From assembly GCA_028023455.1 (NCBI GenBank), contig JAQFVV010006312.1, positions 2,583,898 to 2,647,897 on the forward strand: 64,000 bases of DNA, given 5' to 3'. Shown here piece after piece: positions 12,388-24,900 of this stretch. Numbering within the stretch: position 1 is the first letter of the stretch; each line of letters begins with the position of its first letter. The position numbers and the translations under genes are program-made. A model generated the notes under the pieces. That model saw nothing but the letters and a program-made list of their open reading frames with translations. It was not told the DNA's origin and searched no databases. This DNA comes from Epiperipatus broadwayi. Lineage: Eukaryota; Onychophora; Udeonychophora; Euonychophora; Peripatidae.

Positions 12388-13208
12388 TTTAATATCATTA
12401 TTTTTATAAAGCGTAGTCGATATTGAAATAAATGAGAGAGTGCAAATCTCTCAAGCGCTTATGACTACAACCAGCCAATCAAATCTTAAGCACTGGGATA
12501 GAGAATTTAATAAGAAAAGAGCGGTTCCACTCTCTTCTTTACTTGTCTGAATATATATCCAAGCCAGTCCAAAGTACTTATATTTAAAAGCGTGAATCTT
12601 AAATACCATCTCACTTAATTCATTGAGTTCAAATTATAAACATACAGTGTGAAATCTTTCAATTTACTACACAGTAGTTTTTCAATATTATAAATTTGCA
12701 GCAGTATATGTAAATAATATTATTTTTATAAAGCGCAGTCGATATTGAAATAAATGAGAGAGTGCAAATCTCTCAAGTGCTCTTTTCTTATTAAATTCTC
12801 TGTCCCAGTGCTTAAGATTTGATTGGCTGGTTGTAGTCATAAGCACTTGAGAGATTTGCACTCTCTCATTTATTTCAATATTGACTGCGATTTATAAAAA
12901 TAATATTATTTACATATATTGCTGCAAATTTATAACATTGAAAAACTACTGTGTAATAAATTGAAAGATTTCACACTGTATGTTTATAATTTGAACTCAA
13001 TGAATTAAGTATGATGATATTTAAGATTCATGCTTTCAAATATAAGTACTTTGGACTGGCTTGGATATATATTAAGATAAGTAAAGAAGAGAGTGGAACC
13101 ACTCTTTTCTTATTAAATTCTCTGTCCCAGTGCTTAAGATTTGATTGGCTGGTTGTAGTCATAAGCGCTTGAGAGATTTGCACTCTCTCATTTATTTTAA
13201 TATCATTA
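12388..13208. mobile_element. Dimeric foldback element with 13-bp flanking repeat
   Basis: An exact direct repeat, TTTAATATCATTA, flanks the element at 12388-12400 and 13196-13208. Inside, arms at about 12424-12782 and 12839-13195 are reverse complements over most of their length. Each arm carries a ~130-bp block (key strings GAGAGAGTGCAAATCTCTC, GACTACAACCAGCCAATC, CAGTGCTTAAG in one or other orientation) and a middle block with TTTGGACTGGCTTGGATATA. A leader with TATAAAGCGCAGTCGATATTG occurs at the left end and inside. The element is thus two related copies joined head to head. It encodes no protein. A related monomer lies at 33348-33823. Confidence 0.75.
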
Positions 13209-13676
13209 ATAAATAGTTTATTTGTCTTCAGCTTTTATTAAAAATCATCAAATAATTACCTACATATCTGCTAAAAAATAAAAGAGCATTTTTATTTTGT
13301 TATATTTTTATCAAATTTCATTCATATAAATATTGCTTAAAATTGCACTTAGAGCTTCTTCCATTAATAATTTTTTTTTGTTTATACAATTCCTTATTAT
13401 ATTCAAAAGTCACATTTTTACAATATAAAATATAATCAGAAATACACATGTATAATTTATATTTACTTTATATTTCGTATTGTATATTTTATTTTATATT
13501 ACTCAGATTGTTTTATTTTATTTGATTTTGATTACATTTAATTCAGTTTTATTATGTTTTTTTATATTTTATTATATTATATATTGTTGTTTTTCTTCAT
13601 TTTTTGTTAATTTTATTGCTTACATTTTTATTGTATTATTTATATAGTTATTTATTGTATTTGTCATTACATCATA
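13209..13676. other. T-rich stretch leading to a retroelement tail
   Basis: Poly-T and TTTTATT-rich sequence with no recognisable frame. It may be the eroded body of the retroelement whose tail follows. Confidence 0.3.
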
Positions 13677-13740
13677 GCATTGAAGAAGACTGCAGGACAG
13701 TTGAAACATTAGATTGTGTGTACATATATACAATAAAAAC
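13677..13740 (+). repeat. Retroelement 3' tail with hammerhead-like core
   Basis: TTGAAGAAGA, a CTG-CAGGA-CAG hairpin and then TTGAAAC occur in the order CTGANGA box, stem II, GAAAC box, followed by a CAATAAAA polyadenylation-like string. Tails of this form are known from Penelope-like and other retroelements. The first position is T instead of C, so cleavage activity is unlikely. Only one copy is seen in the window. Confidence 0.4.
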
Positions 13741-14692
13741 TTTTTGATAAAAAGTGCACAATAATAAGATGGATAAATTGCAATAATTATTTTATTATTT
13801 TTAAATTTATCATATTTTATATTATCTTACAAATAAAACAACAACAAAAAAAAGCAAAATAAAAAAATAAAAAATATCCAAATCTTTTTATTTTTTTAAA
13901 AAGTGCTTTAAAAATTTTGTTCCATTCTATTTTAATTTTGATATACATAATTATAAATTCAATAAATAAATACTTTTTTTAAAAAAAAAAAATCATGTCA
14001 TGGTGATTTTAATTAAACTAGAAAATATTTTAACTTATTGAAGCAGAAGAAGCAAATGTGAATGTGAATAAAATAATTTGTTTGAATCATACTGTTATCT
14101 AAATAACAATATAATTTTTTTTTATATAAAAACATATTTCAAAAACTGATATTAATTAATTATAGTTAAGTAGTGTTGTTTATATAAGATAATATGCTTT
14201 GCATGATTGGATACTTACGAATTCTTGATCTAAAAATTTATGGATCACAATCCATTTCTGTGACCAAACTTCTAATGCACTTTCCAGCAATAAACTGTAT
14301 AATAAGACTAATAAATTTAATTGGTAAAATGTAAAAAATAAAAAGGTTCTTTAGTCATTTTAGATTCTGACTTATAGAACAATTTTTTGTGTATTGTCTA
14401 AAAACAATAATAAAATTAATACATTACTAATTGAATTGAACAAAAAATATTTTGAAAATAAAATTAAATGTTTTTGACATATTAACAAGTGAAAATCAGT
14501 TTATTAAAGGTAAAGTTAATATATATGCAAAACAATAAAAAATATTAAAGTTGTTTTATTTTTTGTGGAAAAAGATTCATTTTAAATATGAGAATAATAT
14601 ATTGCCGAAAGCTAGCTCAGTGCTGTTATTATATTAATTGGTTATCATTTCAATTAAACTTGAAGTAAAAGAGAATTTAAGAATTATATATG
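13741..14692. other. AT-rich stretch, nothing recognised
   Basis: A-rich and T-rich runs with no domain, repeat boundary or tRNA-like box that I can support. Confidence 0.5.
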
Positions 14693-14776
14693 TAATCATT
14701 AAAATCAGTCAACCCTTAGACAATTCCAACATCAATAACAATCAACAATATTAATCATCAAGGTAACCTCATTTTT

Positions 14777-14778
<2 letters not shown>
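14693..14778 (+). repeat. Dispersed 90-bp repeat, copy 1
   Basis: Starts TAATCATTAAAATCAGTCAA and runs through ATCAATAACAATCAACAAT to a block like CAAGGTAACCTCATTTT. The same order recurs at 40632-40725 and 42328-42417 on the same strand. No B box is evident, so it may be a SINE tail or MITE end; the full element is not defined. This copy abuts a (TA)n tract. Confidence 0.6.

Positions 14779-14780
<2 letters not shown>

Positions 14781-14846
<66 letters not shown>
14781..14846. repeat. (TA)n microsatellite
   Basis: Two (TA)n runs separated by TTATT, directly after the dispersed repeat. Confidence 0.95.
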
Positions 14847-14848
<2 letters not shown>

Positions 14849-17800
14849 GCTTTATTAGATTATTTAACTTTGTTTTATTATTCACCATACTTTTTGTTTA
14901 CTATTAAGTATACAAAAATATTTGTTATCCTATTACTATTCTAATAAACAATTGATAAATTATTGTGCAAAATTTAATTACTAAAATGTGTTTTTTATAT
15001 GGTTCCAATCTTGTTACATTGATGCTTTAATATTATGTTGATCAATTTAATGTTATGAATGTAAGAAAAAAAAGATGCATTTACATTATTAATTGTCTAT
15101 ACACTAGACAACTGATGAAACAGATTTTTTATAAATTATATGTGTTTGTTCATGTCTATACGAAATAGTGATTAATAACAAATTCTTCAAAACACAATTA
15201 GAAATTATATATATTCAAAATTGTTTAATAAGTTTTTCTATATACAGCTTTTATTTACTGGTGTAAATTATTTGAAAAACGTTTATAACATTTGGGTTAA
15301 ATTTTCAACTTTTTAATCAATAAACATTTTTCTTCATTATATTTTCTCAAAATTTAAAATTATTCATTAGAAATATAAGTTTAAAAATAAAAATCATCAG
15401 AAAAATAATGTTTAACATGTGTAAATAAATCACAAAAAAATAAACTGAAATATTTAATGAGAACAATAGTTTTTATCATTTCACCAATGATAATAAAAAT
15501 TTATTCAGAATAAAATAAAATTGATTTAAACTCCATTTTAACATAAAAATAATTTTTTGTAAAAATTATGGTTGTATAAACAAACTTGTAAACTCCTCTT
15601 TGGTTGAAATGAGTAATGAACAAGCATAGCTTTATAGTTCATTTAAATATATAAGCTTAGAATTTTTTGAAATATATTTCATTTTTTAAAAATACATATC
15701 AAGAAATTTGAAGTAACCATAAAAATTACTAAGATAATTATAGTCATTATATTCCATCCAGAAGTTGCCAAACAATTAAGTACTTAATTTTTATTATATT
15801 TTAATTAATATAAATGCAATTTTAAATTTTAGAATAAAATTTTATAGATATTTGATGACTTTACAATTATTTATTATATAAAATTGGATTCTATTAATTA
15901 AACAAAAATTTTATCACTTTACTTTTTTTTTTATTAGCATCAAGATAATCAGTCAATAAAAAGTAATTGTTCTCATTATATAAATCATTTTATTCATTTT
16001 GTTTATGTTTGGAAAGTTCAATATATCTTTTTAGGATTGTTTTTATGTATAAACTTATATTTCTAAAAAATCAAGCTTAATTTATAGATTTATACTAATG
16101 AAATAAGATTTTAGAACTAAAATTAAAATATTCATTTATTAAATCAAATAGCAATTATTGGATAGTGGAAAGATTAAAATGCAGAAAGCTTAAAAACAAT
16201 TTTAGAACTAAAATGAAAAATCAACAGACAAATGCTATAGATAGTTGCAAGAGAGTGAAAACCATTACTTTGTATGAAGATGGTCATTATTATGAATAGA
16301 AAGAATAAAATAGTGGTTGCATAATATAATAAATTATAGACAATGAAAGATTAAAGTACAAAGGAAATTCATTGATGAAATATTTTCCTTTTCTTAATGT
16401 CCTTTTATATTTGACAGTGACATTGATTAATATTCATTAGTAAAAGTGGCTCATGATCTGTCTTAACTTTTCCAAAAAAAAGACTATTGTATTTTGTTTC
16501 AATGTATAACTTGCCTTTGGAAGTAATTAATAAAAAAAAATATATACTTGAGATAATCTATAATTATTACAGTAACATCTATTTCTACCATAAAAAGCAT
16601 GTTTAAGTTCATCCAAAAATTTCTTGAAAATTATTTAAAAAGATAAAATTTGTATTTCTATTACTTGCAAAAGATAAATTGTTGTCACTAAAATTTAATC
16701 ACTGTGTTATTTGAAATAAAAAGTAAATTAAGCAAGATTTGTTTGAAGACAAATTTCATATATATAAATGCTGAGATTCTTTGTGTATGTTGTTACTTAT
16801 TACTGTAGCATTGATTTTTCAATTTAATCTCATCTACTATCTATGATCAATATGGGTAATTCAGTACCAGTTGGGTATTAGAGAAGAGAGTAAAAAAAGG
16901 ACAGATTGAATATTAAGATCATCCAATTAAGAATTTAAAAAAAATATCAATGTCTTTAAAACATCAATTATTTCTTAGCAATTTGTATTATTCAAATTAT
17001 GTTAAATAAGATTTTACCAAAATGTTGGTGCTATTAAAATAGTCAATTACATGGCAGAAAATAGAAAATTTATTTTCATTTTGCACCCAGAAAATTCTAA
17101 TTTTAGTACACATGCTTATATGCACACATGCACAATGGAGCTGAAATAAGAAAGTAAAGATGTTATTAATATATCAGCAATTACAACTAGTAAATATGTA
17201 ATTAACAAAACATTACATGGTTTTAATAGTTCCCTCCTAATATGCAACTATTAATAATAGATAGACAAACCATAAATTTGCATGAACTACACATGTTTTT
17301 AGATTGTGGTTGCTTAACTATAACTTTTTTCTATTTTAATTGCATTATTATTTAATCATTTTCTGTAATGAAATATATTTGGAGAAGCAGACATAAAACG
17401 TTAATTTTTTTGCAAAATATAAGCAATCTTAAAAAAGAACAAATTTAAAACAGTAAAAAAAATAAGAAAATAATCATAGCAAAATAAAAATAAATATCTA
17501 TCTCCAACTATAAAATGTATACTAAAAAAATTTCTTTACCCATCCTTAAATTTATAAACTATGAAAAAAATTATTATAAAATAAACAAAATCAATCCAAA
17601 GCATGAGATAGCCAGCCAATAGCTTGTCTATAAAATATATACAAAATCCCTAAAAGATATGTCGAAAAATAATATTAAGAGCAATCTTTAAAAAGCTCAT
17701 TATAAAATATTTTTACCATGAGGTTCTTAAGTATTCTAAATTATATAAATAAAGCATTATTAAAAAAATGTCTGAGAAAAATGGAGTGAAATAATATGAT

Positions 17801-18045
17801 GGTGAGTTTATATCATAAAAGGAGAATTAGATGTCCACTGTTGATTATGAGTTGGGAGATAAAAATGAACTTAAAAAAGGAAAATGTTTAACAAAAAAAA
17901 AATAAAGTATTTTAGTTATCATAAATTAATGCCTAATAAAATTAAAGATATTTCAAAGTTTAGTTATAGAAAGGCAGTTAAGAAATGATAGAAGTTTGGT
18001 AATAATGTTAAAATACATATATTATTAATAAACATGAAATCATGT
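14847..18045. other. AT-rich stretch, nothing firmly recognised
   Basis: No coding remnant is evident. 16757-16920 (TCATATATATAAATGCTGAG, then TTCAGTACCAGTTGGGTATTAG and a GGACAGATTGAATATTAAGATC-like part split over the same stretch) is less AT-rich and looks like the terminal part of some dispersed element, possibly a Helitron 5' end because it begins TC, but I cannot support a family. Confidence 0.3.
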
Positions 18046-18049
18046 ATCT

Positions 18050-18145
18050 TTTTCGCATGTGTGTGATCATGGGTATTGGTTGCTTGAAATAGAGTGGAGG
18101 TTAATAGACTGAAAAATCCTGAGTTCAAGTCCCGCTATTTAACAT
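18050..18145 (+). repeat. Possible tRNA-derived SINE fragment
   Basis: GAGTTCAAGTCCCGC at about 18120 is close to a tRNA B box with the start of a T-loop stem. The sequence upstream (GTGATCATGGGTATTGG) could be an eroded A-box region, and the element is followed by AT-rich tail. It does not fold into a full tRNA as I read it, so a functional tRNA gene is unlikely. Confidence 0.4.
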
Positions 18146-19277
18146 TAATATACATTTTTTAAAGAAGGCTTTTTATTTGACGAATGCAATAAAACAATAT
18201 ATATATATATATTAATTGTAATTATTATATGTAACTTGAAATAAAAGCATGAAATGTTCTTAAATTAATTAATTTAATCACTAATTTTAATAATAGTGAT
18301 TGAATTAATTTATAAATGAGCCAAGTTTTTATTTTAAATTCCATATAACAATTGGGGTTAGAAAAATATTTTTTTGTGTTAGTGCATTAATCATCAAACT
18401 AAATAAAATTGTTTTCTATAAAACATTATTTTATGTATATTATTTTTTTATTTTTTAGTGTTGGGATATTTGAAAATGACTTTATAACTATTTATATTCA
18501 AATTGAGCAACATCATTATAATTCTGGCACTCGAAATGAAATTTGTGTGTGTTAAAAATCGTTTATAAGATTTTTGTGTTTGTGATAGCAGCATTTAAAA
18601 AAAAAGCAAATTATAGCATTATAATCTCCCATGATAATTTTAAAATATTGTTAGTCTAATCAAAAGCATTTTGTATCTTCATCACAAAATTCTGTACTTC
18701 TCCTTTACAATGCAACTTACTGAGCATAAAACTGAATTATCTGCATTTGGTATTGTCCATTAAGTTTAATAATTAAACTTATCAATCTGACTGATATACC
18801 ATCAATCATTACAAGGTTGTTCTTTTAATATTTGTGTCTTTGTAGAAAAGTATGTGTCCATGTTTAAATCAGTTATCACTACCTTTTTTTCTAACTTTTA
18901 CAAAGTCCATCCATGTCACATTTAATATTAGATAAATATGTTAGTTCACATCATCTTTCTTCACTTGAAAATCATTTCAATTATATAAAATTAAATAAAA
19001 AGCCATTATCCAATGATAGCCAAGGTTCTTAGCATTCTTTATCATTGGCTCCCAATCACTTTCTTGGCTGTCATATTTACATCCATCTTGAAACAAAGGT
19101 AATAATTGAACTGTCTGTCAAGTTGTAAATGAAATTTTTAAAAAAAATAATCATTCACACACACATTGATTCTAACTTCAAGAAATTTCATTTGACATTT
19201 CAGTTAAAAATTATCAGGAAACTGAATATTACGGTATTTCTTGATCTTAAACTCAAAGGTAATGTGCCAATAATCAC
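18146..19277. other. AT-rich stretch, nothing recognised
   Basis: 18900-19130 is slightly less AT-rich and could be an old transposon fragment read on the minus strand, but I find no alignable motif. Confidence 0.35.
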
Positions 19278-19527
<250 letters not shown>

Positions 19528-20401
19528 AGATGCACTAACAAGAATATATGAAGTGTAAATTAAGGTTTTGTTCTGTTTGTTTTTTTTAAGGCTTGAAATA
19601 AGAATCATAGTATCTCCTTTTAGTTAAGAGCAAACTCCTTTCTACAGACAATTAATTTATAATTACATTAAAAAGCATATGTAAATTAAACACAATTTAT
19701 TAAATTTGCTTAAAAATGCAAACAAAAAAAAAAAGAAAAAATAATTGTTAAGCTAATTCAAATTATAAGTGAATTTTACTCTTGCAATTGGTACTGTCTG
19801 CAATTTATGGTGGAAGAGGCATAGAATTAATTTTTTTTTCAACATGACAACTCAACATTATTGCTTTGAGATTCTGCACATTATTTTAAATAGAGAATTT
19901 GGTGAGTTTTTTATTGTGAAAATCTTTTTATAGTATTAACAGATAATTAGATATTTCATACGATTATTTAAAATGAATACTTAATCATTCAGCCTTGAAA
20001 AAGTGAATTCATTTGTTTAACAATGCAAAAAAGTGCCATATCTGTGAGATTTTGCATATTATTTTGATGCCACTTTGAAGTGGCTTCATTTTGAATCTGT
20101 AGATTATTTCAAGCTACAAAAAGTTTATAATATCTGTGAATGAAAAATTGAATTTTTTTTTATATGATTATTAAATATGGCATTTAGAAAAAATGTTCTT
20201 ATTTGGTAATAGGAATTTGGGTTAACATAATTAGGAAGACTTCACATCTATTATAAATTTAATTATGTTTTTGCAGTTGGCATTATCTAGAGTAGCTTCC
20301 TATTTAACAAATCAAATCACAGGCTAGAATGGGACACATTTCTGTCATCATGACGACTTAATCATTATTGTTGCTAGACTGTTTATTATTTAAATACAGC
20401 A

Positions 20402-20405
<4 letters not shown>
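19528..20405. other. AT-rich stretch, nothing recognised
   Basis: No domain, repeat boundary or tRNA-like box that I can support. Confidence 0.5.

Positions 20406-20490
<85 letters not shown>
20406..20490. repeat. (TA)n microsatellite
   Basis: Uninterrupted (TA)n of about 85 bp. Confidence 0.95.
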
Positions 20491-20495
<5 letters not shown>

Positions 20496-21179
20496 CACTA
20501 TGTCAAGTGCTGTACTCAGGTTATTGATGAAACTCACAGATGACAAATAATGTAATGATTTCAGATGCAAAACATAATTGTGAATAACAAATAATCACTG
20601 CCCAATTAAGATTATATCCTAATACTTGTTAAATAGAAAATTAGTTTATCAAAGGTTAAGTATTATTTCCAATTCAGTCTTATCTGCTTACCTCTTTGCT
20701 TATTTCAGTTAGGATAGGGCCCTATCATTTTTCCTATCTAGCTGTGACAATAAAATCACATGTTTGTGGAAGTAGATTTCCATCAATGAACTATAAGCAT
20801 AAAATTTTTGTCTACAATTATTTTTATAATCAAACTTTTCAACTCAAGACCTTGAGAAAGAAAAAAGCAAATCAAATTGAATAAGCAAGTATCTTTGTTT
20901 AAAGTAGTACAATAAAAAATGCAATCTTAGAACAGGATTTGAGACAGAAGTTTTAGAAAGGCAATGATTATATATTTACCTAGCCATATTTTAAAAATTC
21001 TCCTACCACAAAAATTAAAGGCATTTTAAAATGTATGAAAATAGTATATATCACCCAGTCTGGTTAGATAGGATTGCCTGGAGGATTACTTATGACAGTG
21101 ATAAAAATAATAATATTATCTATAGTAGAATAAAATAGTAGGCTGTTGGAATTATTATAGGTAAGTATTGTAAATACTA
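20491..21179. other. Non-coding stretch upstream of a LINE remnant
   Basis: No frame or repeat recognised. It could include the eroded 5' part of the LINE that becomes recognisable downstream. Confidence 0.35.
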
Positions 21180-22200
21180 ATTATTTAAAAATATAAGTAC
21201 ATAGATTGTCAAGTTCAGGCTGTTAAATTTAGTGACATTTATCTGTGGAACTTTTTGATGTATCAATGAAAGTAAAATGATCTTAAAACAGTGTCACTGC
21301 ACATTTTATTAGTCCATATAACTTAATTTTAGATTAAAAAACTCATTTAAAAAGATTTATTGTTTGTTGGATAACATTATTATAGCAATATTATAAGAAA
21401 ATTAAATTTTACTTCATGGAGACTTTAATAAACATGTTGATATAAATTATAGACTTTGGTTAAAAATTATTGGAAATCATGGTGATGCCCTATAAACTCA
21501 AATGTGTTGCTGTTTTAAATTTTTGCACTATTCATGGATTAAACATTTAAACAATTCATGGATTGACTATCACAAATACTTTGTTCAGGTAAAAAATTAT
21601 TGCAATGCATCAAAGATCAAAAACAATGGCTTTTAGTACAGTACATTATAATTTAGTTGTCAGAATACAAGAGAAATTAATAAATTACTTACAACAGTAG
21701 ATTATTGGATGAATCATAGATTAGTAGTTGCAAGGTATGTCTTATTTGAATAATATGTTCAAGAAAACTGACTAGAATACTACTAAATTTTAAAAATCTA
21801 CTGGACTTTCAGAAATGTTAAATTAATGAGGAATGGAATTCTTATAAGGAGGGTATTGTGGATACAAGCAAATCTATTCTTGTATGCACTAAAACTGTGG
21901 TTGGTTTTGTGACAATGATTTTACTTGATTAATTAAAAGAAGTATATGATAATTTATGCTTTGCAGAATAATAAATTAGATAAAGAGCTTCAACATAATT
22001 ATAGAGATTTCAAGACAGACATTAAATGACTGACTAAAAACTTAAAAATGATTGCTGAATAAAAATTGTAAAGATACAAGTATTCACTGATTATAATCAC
22101 TTTAGATCTTTTTTGATGTACTGAAAGCAATATATGGACCTAAAAAATGGTATTACAATTCTACTAAATCTAGCAATAGCACTGACAATTGAATAATTTG
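21180..22200 (+). pseudogene. RTE-type LINE remnant, endonuclease region
   Basis: Translation in shifting frames gives, in order, GINES-K-ILK (near 21260), HGDFNKHVDINYRLWLKIIG (21413-21475), an asparagine/tryptophan-rich stretch (NNSWIDYHK near 21560) and FFDVLKAIYGPKKWYY (about 22111-22155). This order matches the apurinic endonuclease and linker of RTE LINEs often annotated as craniofacial development protein 2-like: the GDFNAHVG catalytic block, then the F-D-SLKAIYGP linker block. In an intact element it nicks target DNA for reverse transcription. Many stops and frameshifts are present. The reverse transcriptase half is not recognisable downstream, so the copy is broken or truncated. Confidence 0.65.
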
Positions 22201-22659
22201 ATTAGCTTTTAAATAATTGTATGATAAGTAAGATGACTTTTATTAATATAATAATTTTTTCTAACCATTTAGAATTAGACAGGAATATTTCTTAGTAAAG
22301 TGAAAACATCTCTAGGTAGCTTTTGAAATAAAATAAGAATCACTACTCTTGATAAAAGACCTGGACAAATTTAAAAATGTGATCGTGATATGTAATCACT
22401 GAAGAAATGGAAAGATATAATGATACAAGAATTGAAGTGGTTTTATTGATATATCTATTTTACCTATCAATTTGGGAAGTCAAAATTTTTTTGTACAATG
22501 CTAGTTTCTCCAAAAGATTTTATCATGATAAACTTGAACATGGTTTTCATAAAAGACATAAAGCAGCTCATTAATAATATAAAGTATTATCTCAAACTCA
22601 TTGTATAAAAGTGCAATAATGATTATTTTAAAAGGGTTGTAAATGTTTTGGAGATATAG
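22201..22659. other. Spacer between two LINE remnants
   Basis: I cannot assign it. It may hold the degraded centre of the plus-strand LINE or the 3' part of the minus-strand one. Confidence 0.35.
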
Positions 22660-24030
22660 AATCATCATGTCACACACACTTTTTCACTGTTAGTCTTTTT
22701 ACTAGCTCTATAAAATATAAGCATTGCTTTTGTATTTGGTAAATATTCTTCACAATATCCATGTCTTGATGATTCAATACTTTAATCATTGTAGAATCCA
22801 ATACATTTTCACAGTCTACAATTTCAAGACATGATGATGGCTCAAAGCCATTGGACCTTTCAATAATTTCTTTCAATACTTGGATATCATCTACTATACC
22901 AAAACCACTTTAAATTCAGTTTATTTTTTTGGATGGTTAAAATTCAAAGATTGTGGTAGTCCAGTTATAAATATCATGGGTATAGATTATTTAGTTTAGA
23001 ACAAATAAACAGCAACTATGTCTGTAATTTTAAATACCTTTTTTATCACTTTTCTTAAATCATTATTACTACAGCATTTTTGTAATTTTTTGATCCATCT
23101 TTATCATTTAGACATTTGATATATAAATTTGCCAATAATTTTTCTATTTTTCACCAGCTTTTTTAAGATATCCATAATAATTCTATTATTTTGTGGTGCT
23201 TTTTCCTTCATTATAAATTTAATTATATGTCTAACTCTCTATAGAATTCTTCTAGATCTTTCATGATATTCTTTTTTTCATACCTAATATTTCCATCTTT
23301 TCTCTATATTGCAGAAATAACTTTCATTTTCAATATCAAGATGCTGTCTTACACTTTGGAGACTTTTATAATCTTTTATAGCTTTTTGCCAATTCACAAT
23401 TATATTTTTGTATATCATTACAAACTCGTTTTTGTACCATTTTTCCAATTCTAAATATTCAATTCATCTTAATGGACCATTAATTTTTTATTTATATATT
23501 TCTTCCTTTATTCATACATTAAATTTTTTGAGCAGCAAAGTTACTGGCAAATTGCTGCTTTTTGTACGAGCCATCTTTCTTGTAGTTCTCAATAGCATAT
23601 CAGTTATTTTGTTATTGACTTTATTCAACTCTAAACCACTTTCAAAATCTTTTAATATTTTAAAATGATTTCTATAAATTTATTGGAGTGTTTCTGACCA
23701 TTATTACTCTGACCGTCTTAAAAGTTTTTGTTTCATTAGTTTTTCATTAATATTTATCAGAAATCTCACTCTTGAATGATCACTTCTTGTGTTGATTTTA
23801 TTTAGAATATTACGATCTTGGGAAACATATTTTCAATTAGTCAAAACATAATCTCTATTACATTTAAAGTTTACTATGTGATTCTAATTTATATAAATAA
23901 CTATGTATTTACCATAACACCATTATATACTTCTGGATGTTATCATTTTCTAATAATGAATTATGCTTTGTGTAATTTAATGCAGTGATATACTGAGAAA
24001 CTTTGGAATTCAAGATCCATAGGTCAAATT
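22660..24030 (-). pseudogene. RTE-type LINE remnant, endonuclease to RT palm
   Basis: Read on the minus strand, blocks appear in the expected order. NILNKINTRSDHSRVRF (about 23835-23760) matches the end of the endonuclease (L-RINTGSDHRLVR). Next come lysine-rich linker blocks such as EYLELEKWYKNEF, then NNRIIMDILKK (about 23195) and GKFIYQMSK like the entry to the reverse transcriptase. IKEIIERSNGFEPSSCLEIVDCENVLDS (written in parts: IKEIIERSN, then CLEIVDCENVLDS, 22876-22780) corresponds to the palm block C-AFVDYEKAFDS. Both palm aspartates are degraded or shifted and the element is full of stops, so it is a fossil. It faces the plus-strand LINE at 21180-22200. Confidence 0.65.
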
Positions 24031-24034
24031 CCAT

Positions 24035-24300
24035 TTTTGTCATTTCCGATGTTTGAACTTCTTATGGACTCTCAGGTAATAAAGGTATTGGATTACTTTT
24101 ATTAACGAATTATGAAAATTATAAAATATATATACAAAATATTTTGTTAAAGCTATATAAAAAAAAACAGCAACTTATTATTGATGATGAGCAAATGATG
24201 TACATCGCGAAAAGAATGGAAAAGAACTTGCTAATCAAATCCATTACTAGTTTCACTTCCGGCGTTCAAACTTCTTGTGAACTCCCAACAATGAATCCAT
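24035..24300. repeat. Pair of diverged direct repeats at the LINE 5' side
   Basis: CATTTCCGATGTTTGAACTTC at about 24040 and CACTTCCGGCGTTCAAACTTC at about 24255 (compare CTTCCGGCGTTCAAAC) are related strings 215 bp apart, each followed by TTrTGrACTC. They may be tandem 5' untranslated repeats of the minus-strand LINE. Confidence 0.4.
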
Positions 24301-24589
24301 TCAATCATTTGTTTTCATTTTCCATATTGCTATTACTATCATTTCTGTTATTATTTATGGCAGTGTAATTTAAATTACTTTTCCATTTTCATCTCAAAAA
24401 AACAAAAAAACAAAAAAAAACAAAACAACCCAAACGTCAATTATTTAAAATAATAAAACAGTGAATTTAAAATAAAATAATCCGTGGACATATAGCTTGT
24501 GTATATTATTGTTGCCGATTTAAATTTTAAAAAAAATATTTTTTTAAAAAGTTAATTAATTACTATAAATAAATAAAAAAATAATAATA
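24301..24589. other. A-rich stretch
   Basis: Poly-A-like CAAAAAAAC runs at 24395-24430; nothing else recognised. Confidence 0.5.
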
Positions 24590-24900
24590 ATATTGCTCTG
24601 TTTAACCTTTTTCGTACGTAATTGCTTTATTAAGCACTTGTTGACGTACCCTTTGTTTAAATAACCTCCAACGTTTGAGTCGATGATTCGTTGTTATTTA
24701 TTGTTTAACATATAACTTAAGCGAAGCTGACTTTTTCTTTCGCTTTGGGGTTATAAGAGCGCTGATTAGATCAATGGATTAGTCAAGCAATTACGCAGGT
24801 AGTTCTTAATAGAATTAAACTTGAAGCTTGCATGCCACGAGTATAAAAACATTGAGACTTTTGATTGAGATTGGAATCCAATGGGTTGATAATTACTTGA
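24590..24900. other. CpG-richer island of unknown role
   Basis: Around ten CpGs fall within about 260 bp (for example TTCGTACGTAATTG, GTTGACGTACC, GAGTCGATGATTCG, GAGCGCTGATTAG), whereas the flanking kilobases have almost none. AAGCGAAGCTGAC and CTTTCGCTTTGG form short inverted matches. No frame is supported. It could be a regulatory element, a young transposon fragment or a conserved non-coding sequence. Confidence 0.35.

Noticed and set aside
12388-13208. CRISPR array or palindromic phage-type repeat
   Set aside because: The repeats are two long inverted copies of one element, not short regularly spaced direct repeats, and the DNA is animal-like.
18110-18140. Possible tRNA gene from a B-box-like string
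   Set aside because: No complete cloverleaf or convincing A box. A SINE fragment is the better reading.
22660-24030. Host gene exon on the minus strand
   Set aside because: Recognisable blocks match RTE LINE endonuclease and reverse transcriptase, and stops and frameshifts interrupt them throughout.
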